From contig JAWLGZ010000001.1 in NCBI GenBank assembly GCA_041690635.1, positions 744,001 to 808,000 on the forward strand: a stretch of 64,000 nt of DNA. Direction: 5' to 3'. This stretch comes from JAWLGZ01 sp041690635 (lineage in GTDB: Bacteria > Pseudomonadota > Gammaproteobacteria > Thiohalomonadales > Thiohalomonadaceae). This document shows positions 46,743 to 57,873 of the stretch, in pieces. The position numbers and the translations under genes are program-made. Numbering within the stretch: position 1 is the first letter of the stretch; every line of letters begins with the position of its first letter. A model generated the notes under the pieces. The model saw only the letters and a list, made by a program, of their open reading frames with translations. It was not told where the DNA came from and did no database searches.

Positions 46743-49700
46743 CTAGGCATCCAGCAGCGCTTTCGCCTCGCGATAATCGATGCTGTCGTACCCCTCCTCC
46801 ATCCGGCCACAGACATCTTCCAGCAACCGGGTGGCCTCTTGCACGCGGCCGGTCTCATGCCACAGCTTGGCCATGCCGATGGCGGCTCGCAACTCCAGCG
46901 ACAAGGCGCCCTGCTGACGGCTGATCGATAACGCCTTGTTGAAGCAGGTTTCGGCTTCCAGCTGACCATCCGGCGAGCTCTTCGTCAGGCAGATGCCCTT
47001 CAAACGGTGATAGTCCGCCTCCAGGTAACGTTCGTTCCGTTCATCCGCCAGGGCAATCGCATCATTCAGAACCGCCAAGGCCTCCGGATAGCGTGCCAGG
47101 TGGACAAGCCCGTCGGCCAACTGCTGGTAAAAGAGGATGTTTGCGGCACCGGGAATCTCGGGGTTGTCCCGTAGTTGGGCGAGAAATGCGAGCGAGTCCG
47201 ACGCATCTCCACGCATGGCGCTTATCCATGCCCAATCGGCCGCGGCCGACAGCTGCCAGAACGGCAGCTCAAACTCGGCGGCGGAGGCGAGGGACTCCTC
47301 GACGTAGCGTGCCGAAACCTCCACCTCCCGACGCCAGCGACTGACCAGTGCGCAGCCGTACAGGGCGATGCACAGGCTATGGGGATGCGCTTGCTCTCTG
47401 GCGTTTGCCAGCGTGTTTTCCACGCAGGCCAGGCTCTGCTCGGGATGGCCGCGCAACCATAGCGTCATCGCCAAATGCACACCGTTGTTGATGGCAACAT
47501 TTTCGCCAAACCGGGCGACCATCTCGCTGTGGTGCTCGGGCCGGTAGAGTGCAGCCCCTCGCGTGTAATGAGAGAACCCGCCGGCCAGATCGCCCATGCA
47601 AGCGATACTCACCCCATAAGAGTCGTGGGCGGCCTGCAGCTGTACCGGGTCTTGGGTCTGTTCCGCCAAACGCAGCATCTGTTCGGCCATTTCAGAGGCG
47701 GCCTGACTTCCCAAATACATGTAGTCGACCATCCACAGCCGGCGCAGAGTCGCGAACAACCCGGCGTCGTCTTTCTCACCTCCGCTCAGTTCCATCGCCT
47801 TGAGATGGGCCTGACGGGCCTCCTGACAACCATAACCTCCCGCGCTCATCCAGGCGGCACCGAGGTTGAGATAGAGCATCGTCTCCAGCCGGATGTGGGT
47901 GCCATCGGCCGGCAGGATGTGCAGCGCGTCCAGCGCCGCGTTGAGATGCTCGATCGCCTCGGTGTTGGCACCGTTGGCCACGTCGCGGCGGCCGGCCATC
48001 GCCCAATACTCGGCGGCCCTGGCAATCTCGCCGCCGGCAAAGCAGTGTCGGGCCACCAGTTCTGGACGTGTTGCCACCCGATCCGGGAATTCCGTCAGCA
48101 GGGCCTGCGCGATGTGCTGGTGAGCGGCCCTGCGGTCGGCGCGGGTTTGCGATTGATAGCAGACATCCTGGATCAAGGCGTGTTTGAACTGGGCGGTAGT
48201 TTGCCCCAGTTCGGTCAACAATCCGGTTTCAAACAGCAGCGTCAGGTGCTCATCAATCTCCTGCCCGTCCAGGGTCGAGGCCGTTTGCAGCAGTTGCAGG
48301 TCAAACTCCCTGCCGATGCATGCGGCAAGCTGCGCCGTCCCTTTCGCCCGCCCCAAAATGTCGACGCGGGTCGCCAACAGATCATGCAGGGTGGCGGGTA
48401 TCGTGGCGTTTGAAGCGGCGGCGATACTTGCGACGATCTCCTCGATGAACAGCGGGACCCCGTCCGCCCTTTCGATGATCCGCGCCACGGTATCGTTTGG
48501 CAGCGTTGCATCCAACGCCAGGATCATCTGTTCCACTTCCTGTTTGCCCAGCGGCGACAAGGTCACGGTATCGGCCGAGGGGGTCGTCCAGGGGGGGATG
48601 AAACCGGGGCGAGCTGTCAGCAACATCAGGATCCCTGCCGATTTGGCGCGCTCGACGAACTCGCTTAGGAACTCCAGCGTGGAATAGTCGGCCCAGTGTA
48701 GATCCTCCCAGATCAGCAAAGCGCACTTGCCGGCCACCATTGACAGCATCAGGTCGGCGAGGACGGAAGCAGTGTGCAGTTTCACCTCCTGTGCCGTCAT
48801 TTCCAACGCCTGGTATCCCGTGGGCAACGGCAAACCCAACAGCTTTCCGAGCAGGGAAACGGCGGCGGCATTGCGGCTGACCGGCGTCGCGGCAAGATGG
48901 GCGGCGAGTTTGTGGAATTTCCGCTCCGGCGTGTCCGTTCGCTCGAAGCCGAAAATAGACTCGATCAAGGCGATGACGGGGTGAAACGACGAGTGGCAGC
49001 TCTCGGCGAAACAGCACAGCTCGAATACGGCGCCATCGCGAGCTGCCGCCTGCCGAAAGCTGTGTATCAGTCGCGATTTGCCGATGCCCGGTTCACCCTG
49101 AAGCAGTAGCGCATGACCGTGACCCTCCTTTGCCTGAAGCCACAGGGCGTGCAGCCGCGCCAGTTCTGCGTGCCGACCCACCATCGGTGTCAAACGTGTA
49201 GCCGCATCGAGCCGGCTGCGAGCACCGCTCGCGCTCTCGACCCGGTACAACCTTGTTGCCTGTGCCGTACCCGGGGGGAGCATCCCGGCCAGATCGACGC
49301 ACTCGAACCAGCGATTGACGATGGCGTAGGTGGAGTGACTGATCGCTACGCCGCTCTCACCCCGTGGAAGCCCCTGGCGCAATTGAATGGCCAGGCGTGA
49401 TGTCTGGCCAACGGTATCCGGTATGGACGGATCCAGGCCAGTGATGATCACGCCGGTGTGCACGCCGATGCGTGCCTCGATCACGTCACCGGAATCCTGA
49501 ACGATGGCGAGGGCGGCGTTCACGGCATGGCGCGCCGCATTTTCATCGGCCAGCGGATACCCGAAATAGACCAACAGGCCGCCACCATGCGCCTGAACGG
49601 TGTGTCCGCCATAGCGGCGAACAATCTCCAGGCAGCGTGCCTGGGGTGACTGCAGACGTTCCCATGCCTCTTCGGGGTCGTCACTGTCGAACTCATCGCT

Positions 49701-50588
49701 CAGATTCAGCTCGCAATAGAACACGGTCACCTGGCGGCGTTCGGCCGGTGCCGACGAGAGTGCCTGGAACTCCTGGCCGCGCGTCGATGGTCGCGGAGCC
49801 GCGCCCACCTCGCCGAGCCGAATCTGCCGCGCAAGCCTTTGCGTCTCCTCTTCCGGCAACGCAGCCAACTCGTCTTTCAGCAGTTGCACGCACTTGTTGT
49901 ATTGGTGAAGCGCAACGCCCGGCTGATTATCCAGCGCGTAAAGACGTATCACACGGCGATGGCCCGCCTCGTCGGTTGGTTCCAGTTCCACGTAGCGCAG
50001 GGCAAAGGGCAAGGCCCCGGCATAATTGCCGAGTCGCTCATGACAGTTCGCGATTCGCTCGAAAAGCGCCAGCGCATGTCGATGCAGGGTTTCGCGCTGT
50101 AGCAGCAACCACTCCTCGAACGCGTAACACTCCGGCAAGGCAAAGCCCTGTAGAAACTCACCGCGATAGAGTCCGGCCGTCTGCTCCATCTCCGTCAGGC
50201 AAGCCATGCAGTGTTGCTCGGATTGCATGTCGCAGGCAGGAAGGGGCCTGGCGAAATTGAACACATCGACGGACAGATCGGGGATGAAACGCAGGCTCTG
50301 TTTGCCGGCGATAAACAGACTCTTTCCCGACGGCACTTCGATGGCGCGGCGCAAGTCCGACAAGGCCCGGCGCAAATTACCGCGCGCCGTGGTCAGGTCC
50401 TGGCCCTCCCACAACAGTTCGGCCAGAAACTCGCGACGGTGATCGCGCGGCGGCTCTACAGCCAGATAGGCGAGCAGGGCACGCATCGTGTTGTAGGAGA
50501 AACCACCGAGCGGCCGGCCATCCAGCCGGACACCGAACCCGTTGAACAGCGTCAACTCCAGTGCACGTCCCCTGTTTCGTATACCCAT
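46743..50588 (-). CDS. Large transcriptional-activator-like ATPase: BTAD, degenerate cyclase, AAA and TPR regions
   Basis: The 1281-residue protein starts with a short winged-helix-like and BTAD region (LTLFNGFGVRLDGRPLGGFS; RGNLRRALSDLRRAIEVPSG) as in SARP/AfsR-type regulators. Residues about 280-440 resemble a class III nucleotide cyclase. The expected catalytic aspartates look substituted (VTVFYCELNLSDEFD; VQAHGGGLLVYFGYP), so it is probably inactive. A STAND-type ATPase domain with Walker A LLLQGEPGIGKSRLI follows. The C-terminal about 500 residues are tetratricopeptide-like helices. It is divergent from the DUF1566 lipoprotein gene and may control it, which is inference. Confidence 0.82.
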   Translation of the reverse strand: MGIRNRGRALELTLFNGFGVRLDGRPLGGFSYNTMRALLAYLAVEPPRDHRREFLAELLWEGQDLTTARGNLRRALSDLRRAIEVPSGKSLFIAGKQSLRFIPDLSVDVFNFARPLPACDMQSEQHCMACLTEMEQTAGLYRGEFLQGFALPECYAFEEWLLLQRETLHRHALALFERIANCHERLGNYAGALPFALRYVELEPTDEAGHRRVIRLYALDNQPGVALHQYNKCVQLLKDELAALPEEETQRLARQIRLGEVGAAPRPSTRGQEFQALSSAPAERRQVTVFYCELNLSDEFDSDDPEEAWERLQSPQARCLEIVRRYGGHTVQAHGGGLLVYFGYPLADENAARHAVNAALAIVQDSGDVIEARIGVHTGVIITGLDPSIPDTVGQTSRLAIQLRQGLPRGESGVAISHSTYAIVNRWFECVDLAGMLPPGTAQATRLYRVESASGARSRLDAATRLTPMVGRHAELARLHALWLQAKEGHGHALLLQGEPGIGKSRLIHSFRQAAARDGAVFELCCFAESCHSSFHPVIALIESIFGFERTDTPERKFHKLAAHLAATPVSRNAAAVSLLGKLLGLPLPTGYQALEMTAQEVKLHTASVLADLMLSMVAGKCALLIWEDLHWADYSTLEFLSEFVERAKSAGILMLLTARPGFIPPWTTPSADTVTLSPLGKQEVEQMILALDATLPNDTVARIIERADGVPLFIEEIVASIAAASNATIPATLHDLLATRVDILGRAKGTAQLAACIGREFDLQLLQTASTLDGQEIDEHLTLLFETGLLTELGQTTAQFKHALIQDVCYQSQTRADRRAAHQHIAQALLTEFPDRVATRPELVARHCFAGGEIARAAEYWAMAGRRDVANGANTEAIEHLNAALDALHILPADGTHIRLETMLYLNLGAAWMSAGGYGCQEARQAHLKAMELSGGEKDDAGLFATLRRLWMVDYMYLGSQAASEMAEQMLRLAEQTQDPVQLQAAHDSYGVSIACMGDLAGGFSHYTRGAALYRPEHHSEMVARFGENVAINNGVHLAMTLWLRGHPEQSLACVENTLANAREQAHPHSLCIALYGCALVSRWRREVEVSARYVEESLASAAEFELPFWQLSAAADWAWISAMRGDASDSLAFLAQLRDNPEIPGAANILFYQQLADGLVHLARYPEALAVLNDAIALADERNERYLEADYHRLKGICLTKSSPDGQLEAETCFNKALSISRQQGALSLELRAAIGMAKLWHETGRVQEATRLLEDVCGRMEEGYDSIDYREAKALLDA

Positions 50589-50706
50589 ATCGGCTCGTTT
50601 CGTTATCTGTACTGCTCAGGAACAAGGCCGGGAATATAGCGCGAACATCTTGAAGTGCAATAGGGCCATAACTCCGCCCCTGCCGCGCCTGTTGCTGCGA
50701 TTTGCC

Positions 50707-50748
50707 TGCGAACGATCAGCGAACGGTCGACCGGTAAGCTCGGCAAAC
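50707..50748 (+). repeat. 42-base direct repeat, left copy
   Basis: It starts TGCGAACGATCAGCGAACGG and ends CTCGGCAAAC. An identical copy lies at 55079-55120 in the same orientation. The two bracket the DUF1566 pair and the RAYT gene. Confidence 0.9.
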
Positions 50749-50831
50749 CGATTGAGCCGTCAGTCATCCGATCTGACTTTTTGACGGCGTACAACCCTTG
50801 CACAGCGACGCCCTAAGCCGCGCGAACAACT

Positions 50832-53063
50832 TTGACTTTGGAGTTTCCAATGATGGTGACCGTCACCCGTGGTGCCATGGGGCGCCTCCTCACTCTCATG
50901 TTCCTCTCGTTTGTGCTCGGGGCTTGTGGCGGCGGCGGCGGCGGTGGCGGCAGCGGTACCACCACGGTCAGCGGCTACGCCGTCAACGGCCCCCTGGCCG
51001 GGGCGACCATTGAATTCCTGAATGCCGCCGGTGAACGGCTCGGCGAAGCCGAGACCGACGGCAACGGCCGATTCGCCCGCGACCTCGACACTGCCCCGCC
51101 GTACCGTCTGCGCTCGAGCGGCGGCACGCATGATGGCGCCCCATACGCCGGTACCCTGGAAGCGTGGTGCGAGAGCACCGAATGCCACGCCACCCCCTGG
51201 AGCACCCTCATCGTCCGGCTCATGGACCAGCAGGGCTTCAACGCCGCCGATGCCCGGGCACTGCTCGCCGGCACCTTCGGTTTTGACTACGACCCCTTTG
51301 CGCATGAACTGCTCACCGGCGAGGCGGTGCCGGAGAGCGCCTTCGCGCTGACCGATGTCCGGACCGCCCTCGACAACGGTGCCGGCCTGGATGCATGGCT
51401 CGATACCTTCATCGTCTGGCTGAGCGACGCCACCAACCCGACCCCGGCCGGCATCCCTGCGCCCGAACCCGAACCGACGCCCGAGCCCGAACCGGTCACC
51501 CACGCCGTCAGCGCCAGCGCGGGAAATGGCGGCAGCATCGAGCCCGCCAGCCAGGAGATAGTCGACGGCAACACCGCCACCCTGACCGTGGCCCCCAACT
51601 CCGGTTACACAATCAACAGCGTCAGCGGTTGCGCCGGCAGCCTCTCGGGCACCACCTACACCACCGGCCCGGTCACCGCCGACTGCGCCGTGACCGCCAG
51701 CTTCAGCGCCATCTACACGCCGCCGCCCAGCTACACCGTCAGCACCAGCGCCGGCACGGGTGGCAGCATCAGCCCGACCAGCAGCACCGTCACCAGCGGC
51801 AACACCACCGCCTTCACCGTGACCCCGGACGACGGTTACGAAATCGACACCGTTGGGGGCGATTGCGGCGGCAGCCTGTCGGGCAGCATCTACACCACCG
51901 GTGCCATTACGGGTAACTGCACCGTCAGCGCCAGCTTTGTCGCCCTGCCGACCGTCAGCATCGCCGACGCGGGTGTTATCGAAGGCGACGCAGGCACCTC
52001 CAATCTCGTCTTCACCCTCACCATGAGCGCCCAGGCCGATGGCGACGTGACCGTCGACTACACCACCGCCGACGGCACCGCCACGGCGGGCAGCGACTAC
52101 GTCGCGGCCACCGACACCGCCACCATCCCGGCGACCCAGACCACCGCGCAAATCACCATCACCGTCAACGGCGACACCACCGCCGAGTCCAGCGAGACGC
52201 TCACCGTCACCCTGAGCAACATTTCGGCCAACGCCCAACTCGGCACTGACGTCGCCACCGGCACCATCCACAACGATGACGGGGGCAAACTCAACGACAC
52301 CGGCATCACCCTCTGCGGGGATTACGCTCCCTTAACTGGTCACGAGAACAACAACCTCGACTGCGCCACCATCCCCACGCCTGCCACCGCCACCGTCGCG
52401 GGTGTTGATGACGACGACGACCCAGTCCCCCCGGGCCAGGACGCCCACTACGGTCGTGATGTCACCGCCAACGACGACAGCGACGGCCACGCCGGCTTCG
52501 CCTTCACCAAAATCGGCAGCGACGGCATCCCGCTCGGCATCCAGAACGGCACCTGGAACGAGGCGGGCAGCGAGGCGGCGGGCACCAAGTGGTCCTGCGT
52601 TCTCGACAACGTCACCGGGCTGATGTGGGAGGTGAAGGTGAACGACAACACCCACCTGCGCCACAACGGCTGGACTTACACCTGGTACAACTCGGTTGCG
52701 GCGACCAACGGCGGCAGCGCCGGCACTGCCGACGGAGGGACCTGCCTCGGTGGCGCCAATTGTGACACGGAGAAGTTCGTTGCGGCGGTCAACAGCCTGG
52801 CCGATGACGACCGCCTGTGCGGTGCCACCGACTGGCGGCTACCGAACAAGGAGGAGTTGCAGTCCATTGCCGACCTGAGTCGCACGTCGCCGGCCATCGA
52901 CACCGGCTTCTTCCCGAACACGGTTTCGAACTGGCACTGGTCGTCGTCGCCGCATGCTCGGTTCTGGGCCAATGCGTGGTTTGTCGGCTTCGCCGGCGGC
53001 AACGTCGACTGGAACGATAAGGGCGACTTCAATCGTGTTCGTCTGGTGCGTGCCGGTCAGTAG
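50832..53063 (+). CDS. Exported lipoprotein with B-repeat-like, Calx-beta and DUF1566 (Lcl_C) domains; DGR target-like
   Basis: The 743-residue protein has a signal peptide with lipobox (LGACGGGG) and is probably outer-membrane anchored. Two InlB-B-repeat-like modules lie at about residues 220-375 (GNGGSIEPA; GTGGSISPT). A Calx-beta domain follows at about 375-480 (DADGTATAGSDYVAATDTA-like core). The C-terminal Lcl_C domain contains VTGLMWEVK and DWRLPNKEELQSIADL and ends VRLVRAGQ. The last 42 codons behave as a variable region of a diversity-generating retroelement. The variable face would be a displayed ligand-binding surface. Confidence 0.85.
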   Translation: MTLEFPMMVTVTRGAMGRLLTLMFLSFVLGACGGGGGGGGSGTTTVSGYAVNGPLAGATIEFLNAAGERLGEAETDGNGRFARDLDTAPPYRLRSSGGTHDGAPYAGTLEAWCESTECHATPWSTLIVRLMDQQGFNAADARALLAGTFGFDYDPFAHELLTGEAVPESAFALTDVRTALDNGAGLDAWLDTFIVWLSDATNPTPAGIPAPEPEPTPEPEPVTHAVSASAGNGGSIEPASQEIVDGNTATLTVAPNSGYTINSVSGCAGSLSGTTYTTGPVTADCAVTASFSAIYTPPPSYTVSTSAGTGGSISPTSSTVTSGNTTAFTVTPDDGYEIDTVGGDCGGSLSGSIYTTGAITGNCTVSASFVALPTVSIADAGVIEGDAGTSNLVFTLTMSAQADGDVTVDYTTADGTATAGSDYVAATDTATIPATQTTAQITITVNGDTTAESSETLTVTLSNISANAQLGTDVATGTIHNDDGGKLNDTGITLCGDYAPLTGHENNNLDCATIPTPATATVAGVDDDDDPVPPGQDAHYGRDVTANDDSDGHAGFAFTKIGSDGIPLGIQNGTWNEAGSEAAGTKWSCVLDNVTGLMWEVKVNDNTHLRHNGWTYTWYNSVAATNGGSAGTADGGTCLGGANCDTEKFVAAVNSLADDDRLCGATDWRLPNKEELQSIADLSRTSPAIDTGFFPNTVSNWHWSSSPHARFWANAWFVGFAGGNVDWNDKGDFNRVRLVRAGQ
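52938..53063 (+). other. DGR-type variable region VR1 (3' end of the first DUF1566 gene)
   Basis: This 126-base block starts at TGGTCGTCGTCGCCG. It aligns without gaps to 53636-53761. Seventeen codons differ; the invariant flanks are TGGTCGTCGTCGCCG and CGTGTTCGTCTGGTGCGTGC. Differences lie almost only at codon positions 1 and 2, as expected if the template had AAY or similar A-containing codons. Confidence 0.85.
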
Positions 53064-53090
53064 TTGGAGTATTGGCCGGTGAGCGTATCC

Positions 53091-53186
53091 ATGAGCGGGG
53101 GCGGCGGACTGCCGCCCACCGTCCGCGATGCCAACCGCCTCCTTGTCCTCATCGAGGAGGTGGTGTGCCGCTTCCCCAGTAGGTGA
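53091..53186 (+). pseudogene. Truncated avd-like ORF (DGR accessory protein remnant)
   Basis: A 31-codon ORF starts 27 bases after the first DUF1566 stop. It reads TVRDANRLLVLIEEVVCRFP before it ends. The first helix pattern resembles the N-terminus of four-helix-bundle Avd proteins, whose genes normally sit directly after the target gene in DGR cassettes. The remaining roughly 90 residues are missing. The assignment relies on position and this short similarity. Confidence 0.55.
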
Positions 53187-53233
53187 CGGCATCGAACGAA
53201 CGACAAGATGGGACCAGATAAGGAGCATTGAAG

Positions 53234-53761
53234 ATGAACAATACAATCCGAACCCTTACCGGCGCCGCCCTGCTGGCGGTCAGCCTGTCGGCGGCGGCGG
53301 CGCAGACCTGCAACGACAATATCCCGCTCACCCGCCCCGATGCCCGCTATACCGCCAACGACGGCACCGTCACCGACACCGTCACCGGCCTGATGTGGAA
53401 GCAGTGCGCCGAGGGGCTGTCGGGCGCCGATTGCACCACTATCACCGGCGACCTGACCTATACATGGCAGCAGGCGCTCGAGCAGGCCAAGACGGCCAAC
53501 GATGGCGTCGGCTTCGCCACGCACACCGACTGGCGCCTGCCCAATCTGAAGGAACTGAGGAGTCTCGTGGAGACCGCCTGTTACTCGCCAGCCATCAACG
53601 AGACCTACTTTCCCGCGACGCCACCCGCTATCTTCTGGTCGTCGTCGCCGGTTGCTTCGGGCTCGGCCCATGCGTGGAGCGTCCTCTTCGACGGCGACGG
53701 CGACGCCTGGAACAATAAGTTCCTCGCCGCTCGTGTTCGTCTGGTGCGTGCCGGCCAGTGA
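53234..53761 (+). CDS. Exported DUF1566 (Lcl_C) protein; second DGR target-like gene
   Basis: The 175-residue product has a signal peptide (TGAALLAVSLSAAAAQ). The rest is almost entirely the Lcl_C domain: VTGLMWKQC, DWRLPNLKELRSLVE and a C-terminal VRLVRAGQ. A ribosome site AGGAGC lies 7 bases before the ATG at 53234; a TTG at 53228 is too close to it. It lacks the B-repeat and Calx-beta parts of the first protein and is not a lipoprotein. Its last 42 codons form the second variable region. Confidence 0.85.
   Translation: MNNTIRTLTGAALLAVSLSAAAAQTCNDNIPLTRPDARYTANDGTVTDTVTGLMWKQCAEGLSGADCTTITGDLTYTWQQALEQAKTANDGVGFATHTDWRLPNLKELRSLVETACYSPAINETYFPATPPAIFWSSSPVASGSAHAWSVLFDGDGDAWNNKFLAARVRLVRAGQ
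53636..53761 (+). other. DGR-type variable region VR2 (3' end of the second DUF1566 gene)
   Basis: It has the same length and invariant flanks as VR1. The variable codons include GTT, TCG, GGC, AGC, CTC, GAC, GCC and TTC at sites where VR1 has CAT, CGG, TTC, TTT, GGC, GCC, GTC and GGC. Confidence 0.85.
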
Positions 53762-53898
53762 TTTTGGCTCATTTGGCGTCGCGTGAGACAGGAAGCCAGA
53801 GGCGCCGCGTATTCCGGCCCAATTCGATCACACTCCATTCACGCCGGGCGCTGAGCGAGCGAGAGGGAAGGGGTCATCCCAGGGAAGGGTGGAGGAAC

Positions 53899-53964
53899 GG
53901 GGTCAGGTCTTTCCTCTTGCCTTCCCCACGAGGAAAGGGGTCAGGTCTTTCCTCTTGCCTTCCC
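53899..53964 (+). repeat. REP-like repeats upstream of the RAYT gene (two copies)
   Basis: Two copies of GGGGTCAGGTCTTTCCTCTT, at 53899 and 53937, precede the transposase gene. The reverse complement AGGAAAGACCTGACCCCCTC occurs at its 3' end at 54831 and again at 55029. These probably are the REP recognition sequences of the RAYT. Confidence 0.8.
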
Positions 53965-53988
53965 TGCTCCCTCTGATACCCTTCCTCC

Positions 53989-54843
53989 ATGGCGAGACCG
54001 TTACGAATCGAATTTGCCGGCGCCCTTTACCACGTCACCTCGCGAGGTGATGGTCAGGAGGACATCTATCGCAGCGATGCCGACCGGGAGCGATTCCTGG
54101 TGCTGTTGGGGGAGGCGTGTGAGCGTTTTGAGTGGATAGTGCACGCCTACTGCCTGATGGATAACCACTACCACCTGCTGGTAGAGACGCCGAACGGGGA
54201 TCTGGCAAAAGGGATGCGACAGCTTAACGGCGTTTACACCCAGGCGTTCAATCGCGAACACGGACGGGTGGGTCACGTCTTCCAGGGGCGATACAAGGCC
54301 ATTCTGGTGGAGAAGGAGACGCATCTGCTGGAGCTGGCGCGGTACATCGTGCTCAATCCGGTGCGGGCACGGATGGTCAGGAGCGCGAAGGAGTGGCCGT
54401 GGAGCAGTTATCGGGCGACGGTTGGGAAGAGCACCGGAATGAAGTGGCTTCACACCGACTGGATACTTTCTACTTTCGCAAGGAACAAGGGACAGGCGGT
54501 GGAAGCTTATCGCCGGTTCGTGGCCGAAGGGAGAAACCAGCCCGGTCCCTGGGCGCGACTCAAAGGCCAGATTTATCTCGGGTCCGACACGTTCGTCGAG
54601 AGGATGCAGGCAGAATTGGAGGCCGGGAAGGACCTGAGCGAGATTCCGCTAAGGCAGCGACGGGCGCCGGCCAAGCCGCTGGAACACTACTCGGCAGTGC
54701 ATCAGAAGCGAGATGAAGCGATCGCAGCCGCCTACGCGAGCGGCGGGTACAGCATGAAGGAGGTTGGCGCCCACTTCGGGCTGCATTACTCGTACATCAG
54801 CCGCATCGTCCGTCGAATGCGGAATGCAACAGGAAAGACCTGA
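53989..54843 (+). mobile_element. REP-associated tyrosine transposase (RAYT, IS200/IS605-like Y1 family)
   Basis: The 284-residue protein starts MARPLRIEFAGALYHVTSRG. It contains the HUH motif (MDNHYHLLVETP, about residues 57-68) and a candidate catalytic Tyr in LARYIVLNPVRARMV. A C-terminal helix-turn-helix follows (SMKEVGAHFGLHYSYISRIV). The stop codon lies inside a REP-like repeat. It is complete and may be active. Confidence 0.92.
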
Positions 54844-54860
54844 CCCCCTCCTTTCCCTCC

Positions 54861-55058
54861 GGCACCGGCCAAGCCGCTGGAACATTACTCGGCAGTTCAT
54901 CAGAATCGAGATGAAGCGATTGCAGCCGCCTACGCGAGCGGTGGGTACAGCATGAAGGAGGTTGGCGCCCACTTCGGGCTGCATTATTCGTACATCAGCC
55001 GCATCGTCCGTCGAATGCGGAATGCAACAGGAAAGACCTGACCCCCTCCTTTCGTCCG
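54861..55058 (+). pseudogene. Tandem duplicate of the RAYT 3' end
   Basis: About 195 bases copy 54663-54858 at an offset of 198 with few differences. They encode the C-terminal helix-turn-helix part (EVGAHFGLHYSYISRIVRRM) and the same stop and repeat. There is no start codon or Y1 domain, so this is a remnant. The rest of 54844-55291 holds no gene I can support. Confidence 0.85.
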
Positions 55059-55078
55059 TCACCCCCTCCTTTCGTCCT

Positions 55079-55120
55079 TGCGAACGATCAGCGAACGGTC
55101 GACCGGTAAGCTCGGCAAAC
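55079..55120 (+). repeat. 42-base direct repeat, right copy
   Basis: Identical to 50707-50748. It is preceded by the RAYT remnant and REP-like sequence. Flanking bases outside the 42 differ from the left copy. Confidence 0.9.
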
Positions 55121-55291
55121 TCATTGGCCGTCGCGCCGCCGCTTCGCTGCTCGCCTCCCGGCCTGGCCCTGGCCGAACTGCCTACCCAGGGTGGCATAAG
55201 TAGCGGCTGAGGCAGCATCAAGAACGACGGCACCGGCAAGGTCGTCACCACAAACCCAGCCTGGCGAGCCGCCAGCGAGGAGGAGTGAACA

Positions 55292-57505
<2,214 letters not shown>

Positions 57506-57516
57506 GGCCGACGGGT

Positions 57517-57588
57517 GTCAGTGCGAGCGCAGCGAAGCAATCTCGTGCATGAGAATCGGATTGCTTCGGCTGCGCCTCGCAATGACAG
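57517..57588. repeat. Short intergenic inverted repeat (family E)
   Basis: GTCAGTGCGAGCGCAGCGAA and a right arm GGCTGCGCCTCGCAATGAC surround AAGCAATCT/GGATTGCTT. It lies between the large exported protein and the small lipoprotein of copy 1; the second cassette lacks it. Confidence 0.6.
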
Positions 57589-57624
57589 GCTCGTTTCAAC
57601 ACGAATTTTTGTGAGGGGACAACG

Positions 57625-57873
57625 ATGAAGAACATAACGGGTGTGGTGGCGATAGCCACCCTGATGATGCTGGCGGGCTGCGGGGGCGGTGGCGGTGGGG
57701 ACTCCGCCGCCGTGGACTCCGGCATGGTGGTGGGGCAGAGCTACACGGTGGAGACCAGCGACCGGGTGGTCAGTACCAGCCTGGAACCGGCGGTGCTGGA
57801 GGTGACCCATGAACTGGAGAGCGGCCTGCGCACTGTGATGCTGGTGGAGGGGAGCGCCGAGCTTTATCAGTAA
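57625..57873 (+). CDS. Small lipoprotein paired with the large exported protein (copy 1)
   Basis: The 82-residue protein has a signal peptide with lipobox LAGC followed by a glycine run (CGGGGGG). The mature part is about 60 residues (VVSTSLEPAVLEVTHELESG). A paralogue at 62614 has about 70 of 82 identical residues by eye. GAGGGGA lies before the ATG. Function unknown; constant pairing with the large protein suggests a partner or chaperone role. Confidence 0.8.
   Translation: MKNITGVVAIATLMMLAGCGGGGGGDSAAVDSGMVVGQSYTVETSDRVVSTSLEPAVLEVTHELESGLRTVMLVEGSAELYQ

Noticed and set aside
50960..53063. Repeated DNA in the first DUF1566 gene as a separate tandem repeat element
   Set aside because: The similarity is at protein level between two B-repeat-like modules, part of the coding sequence rather than a DNA repeat.
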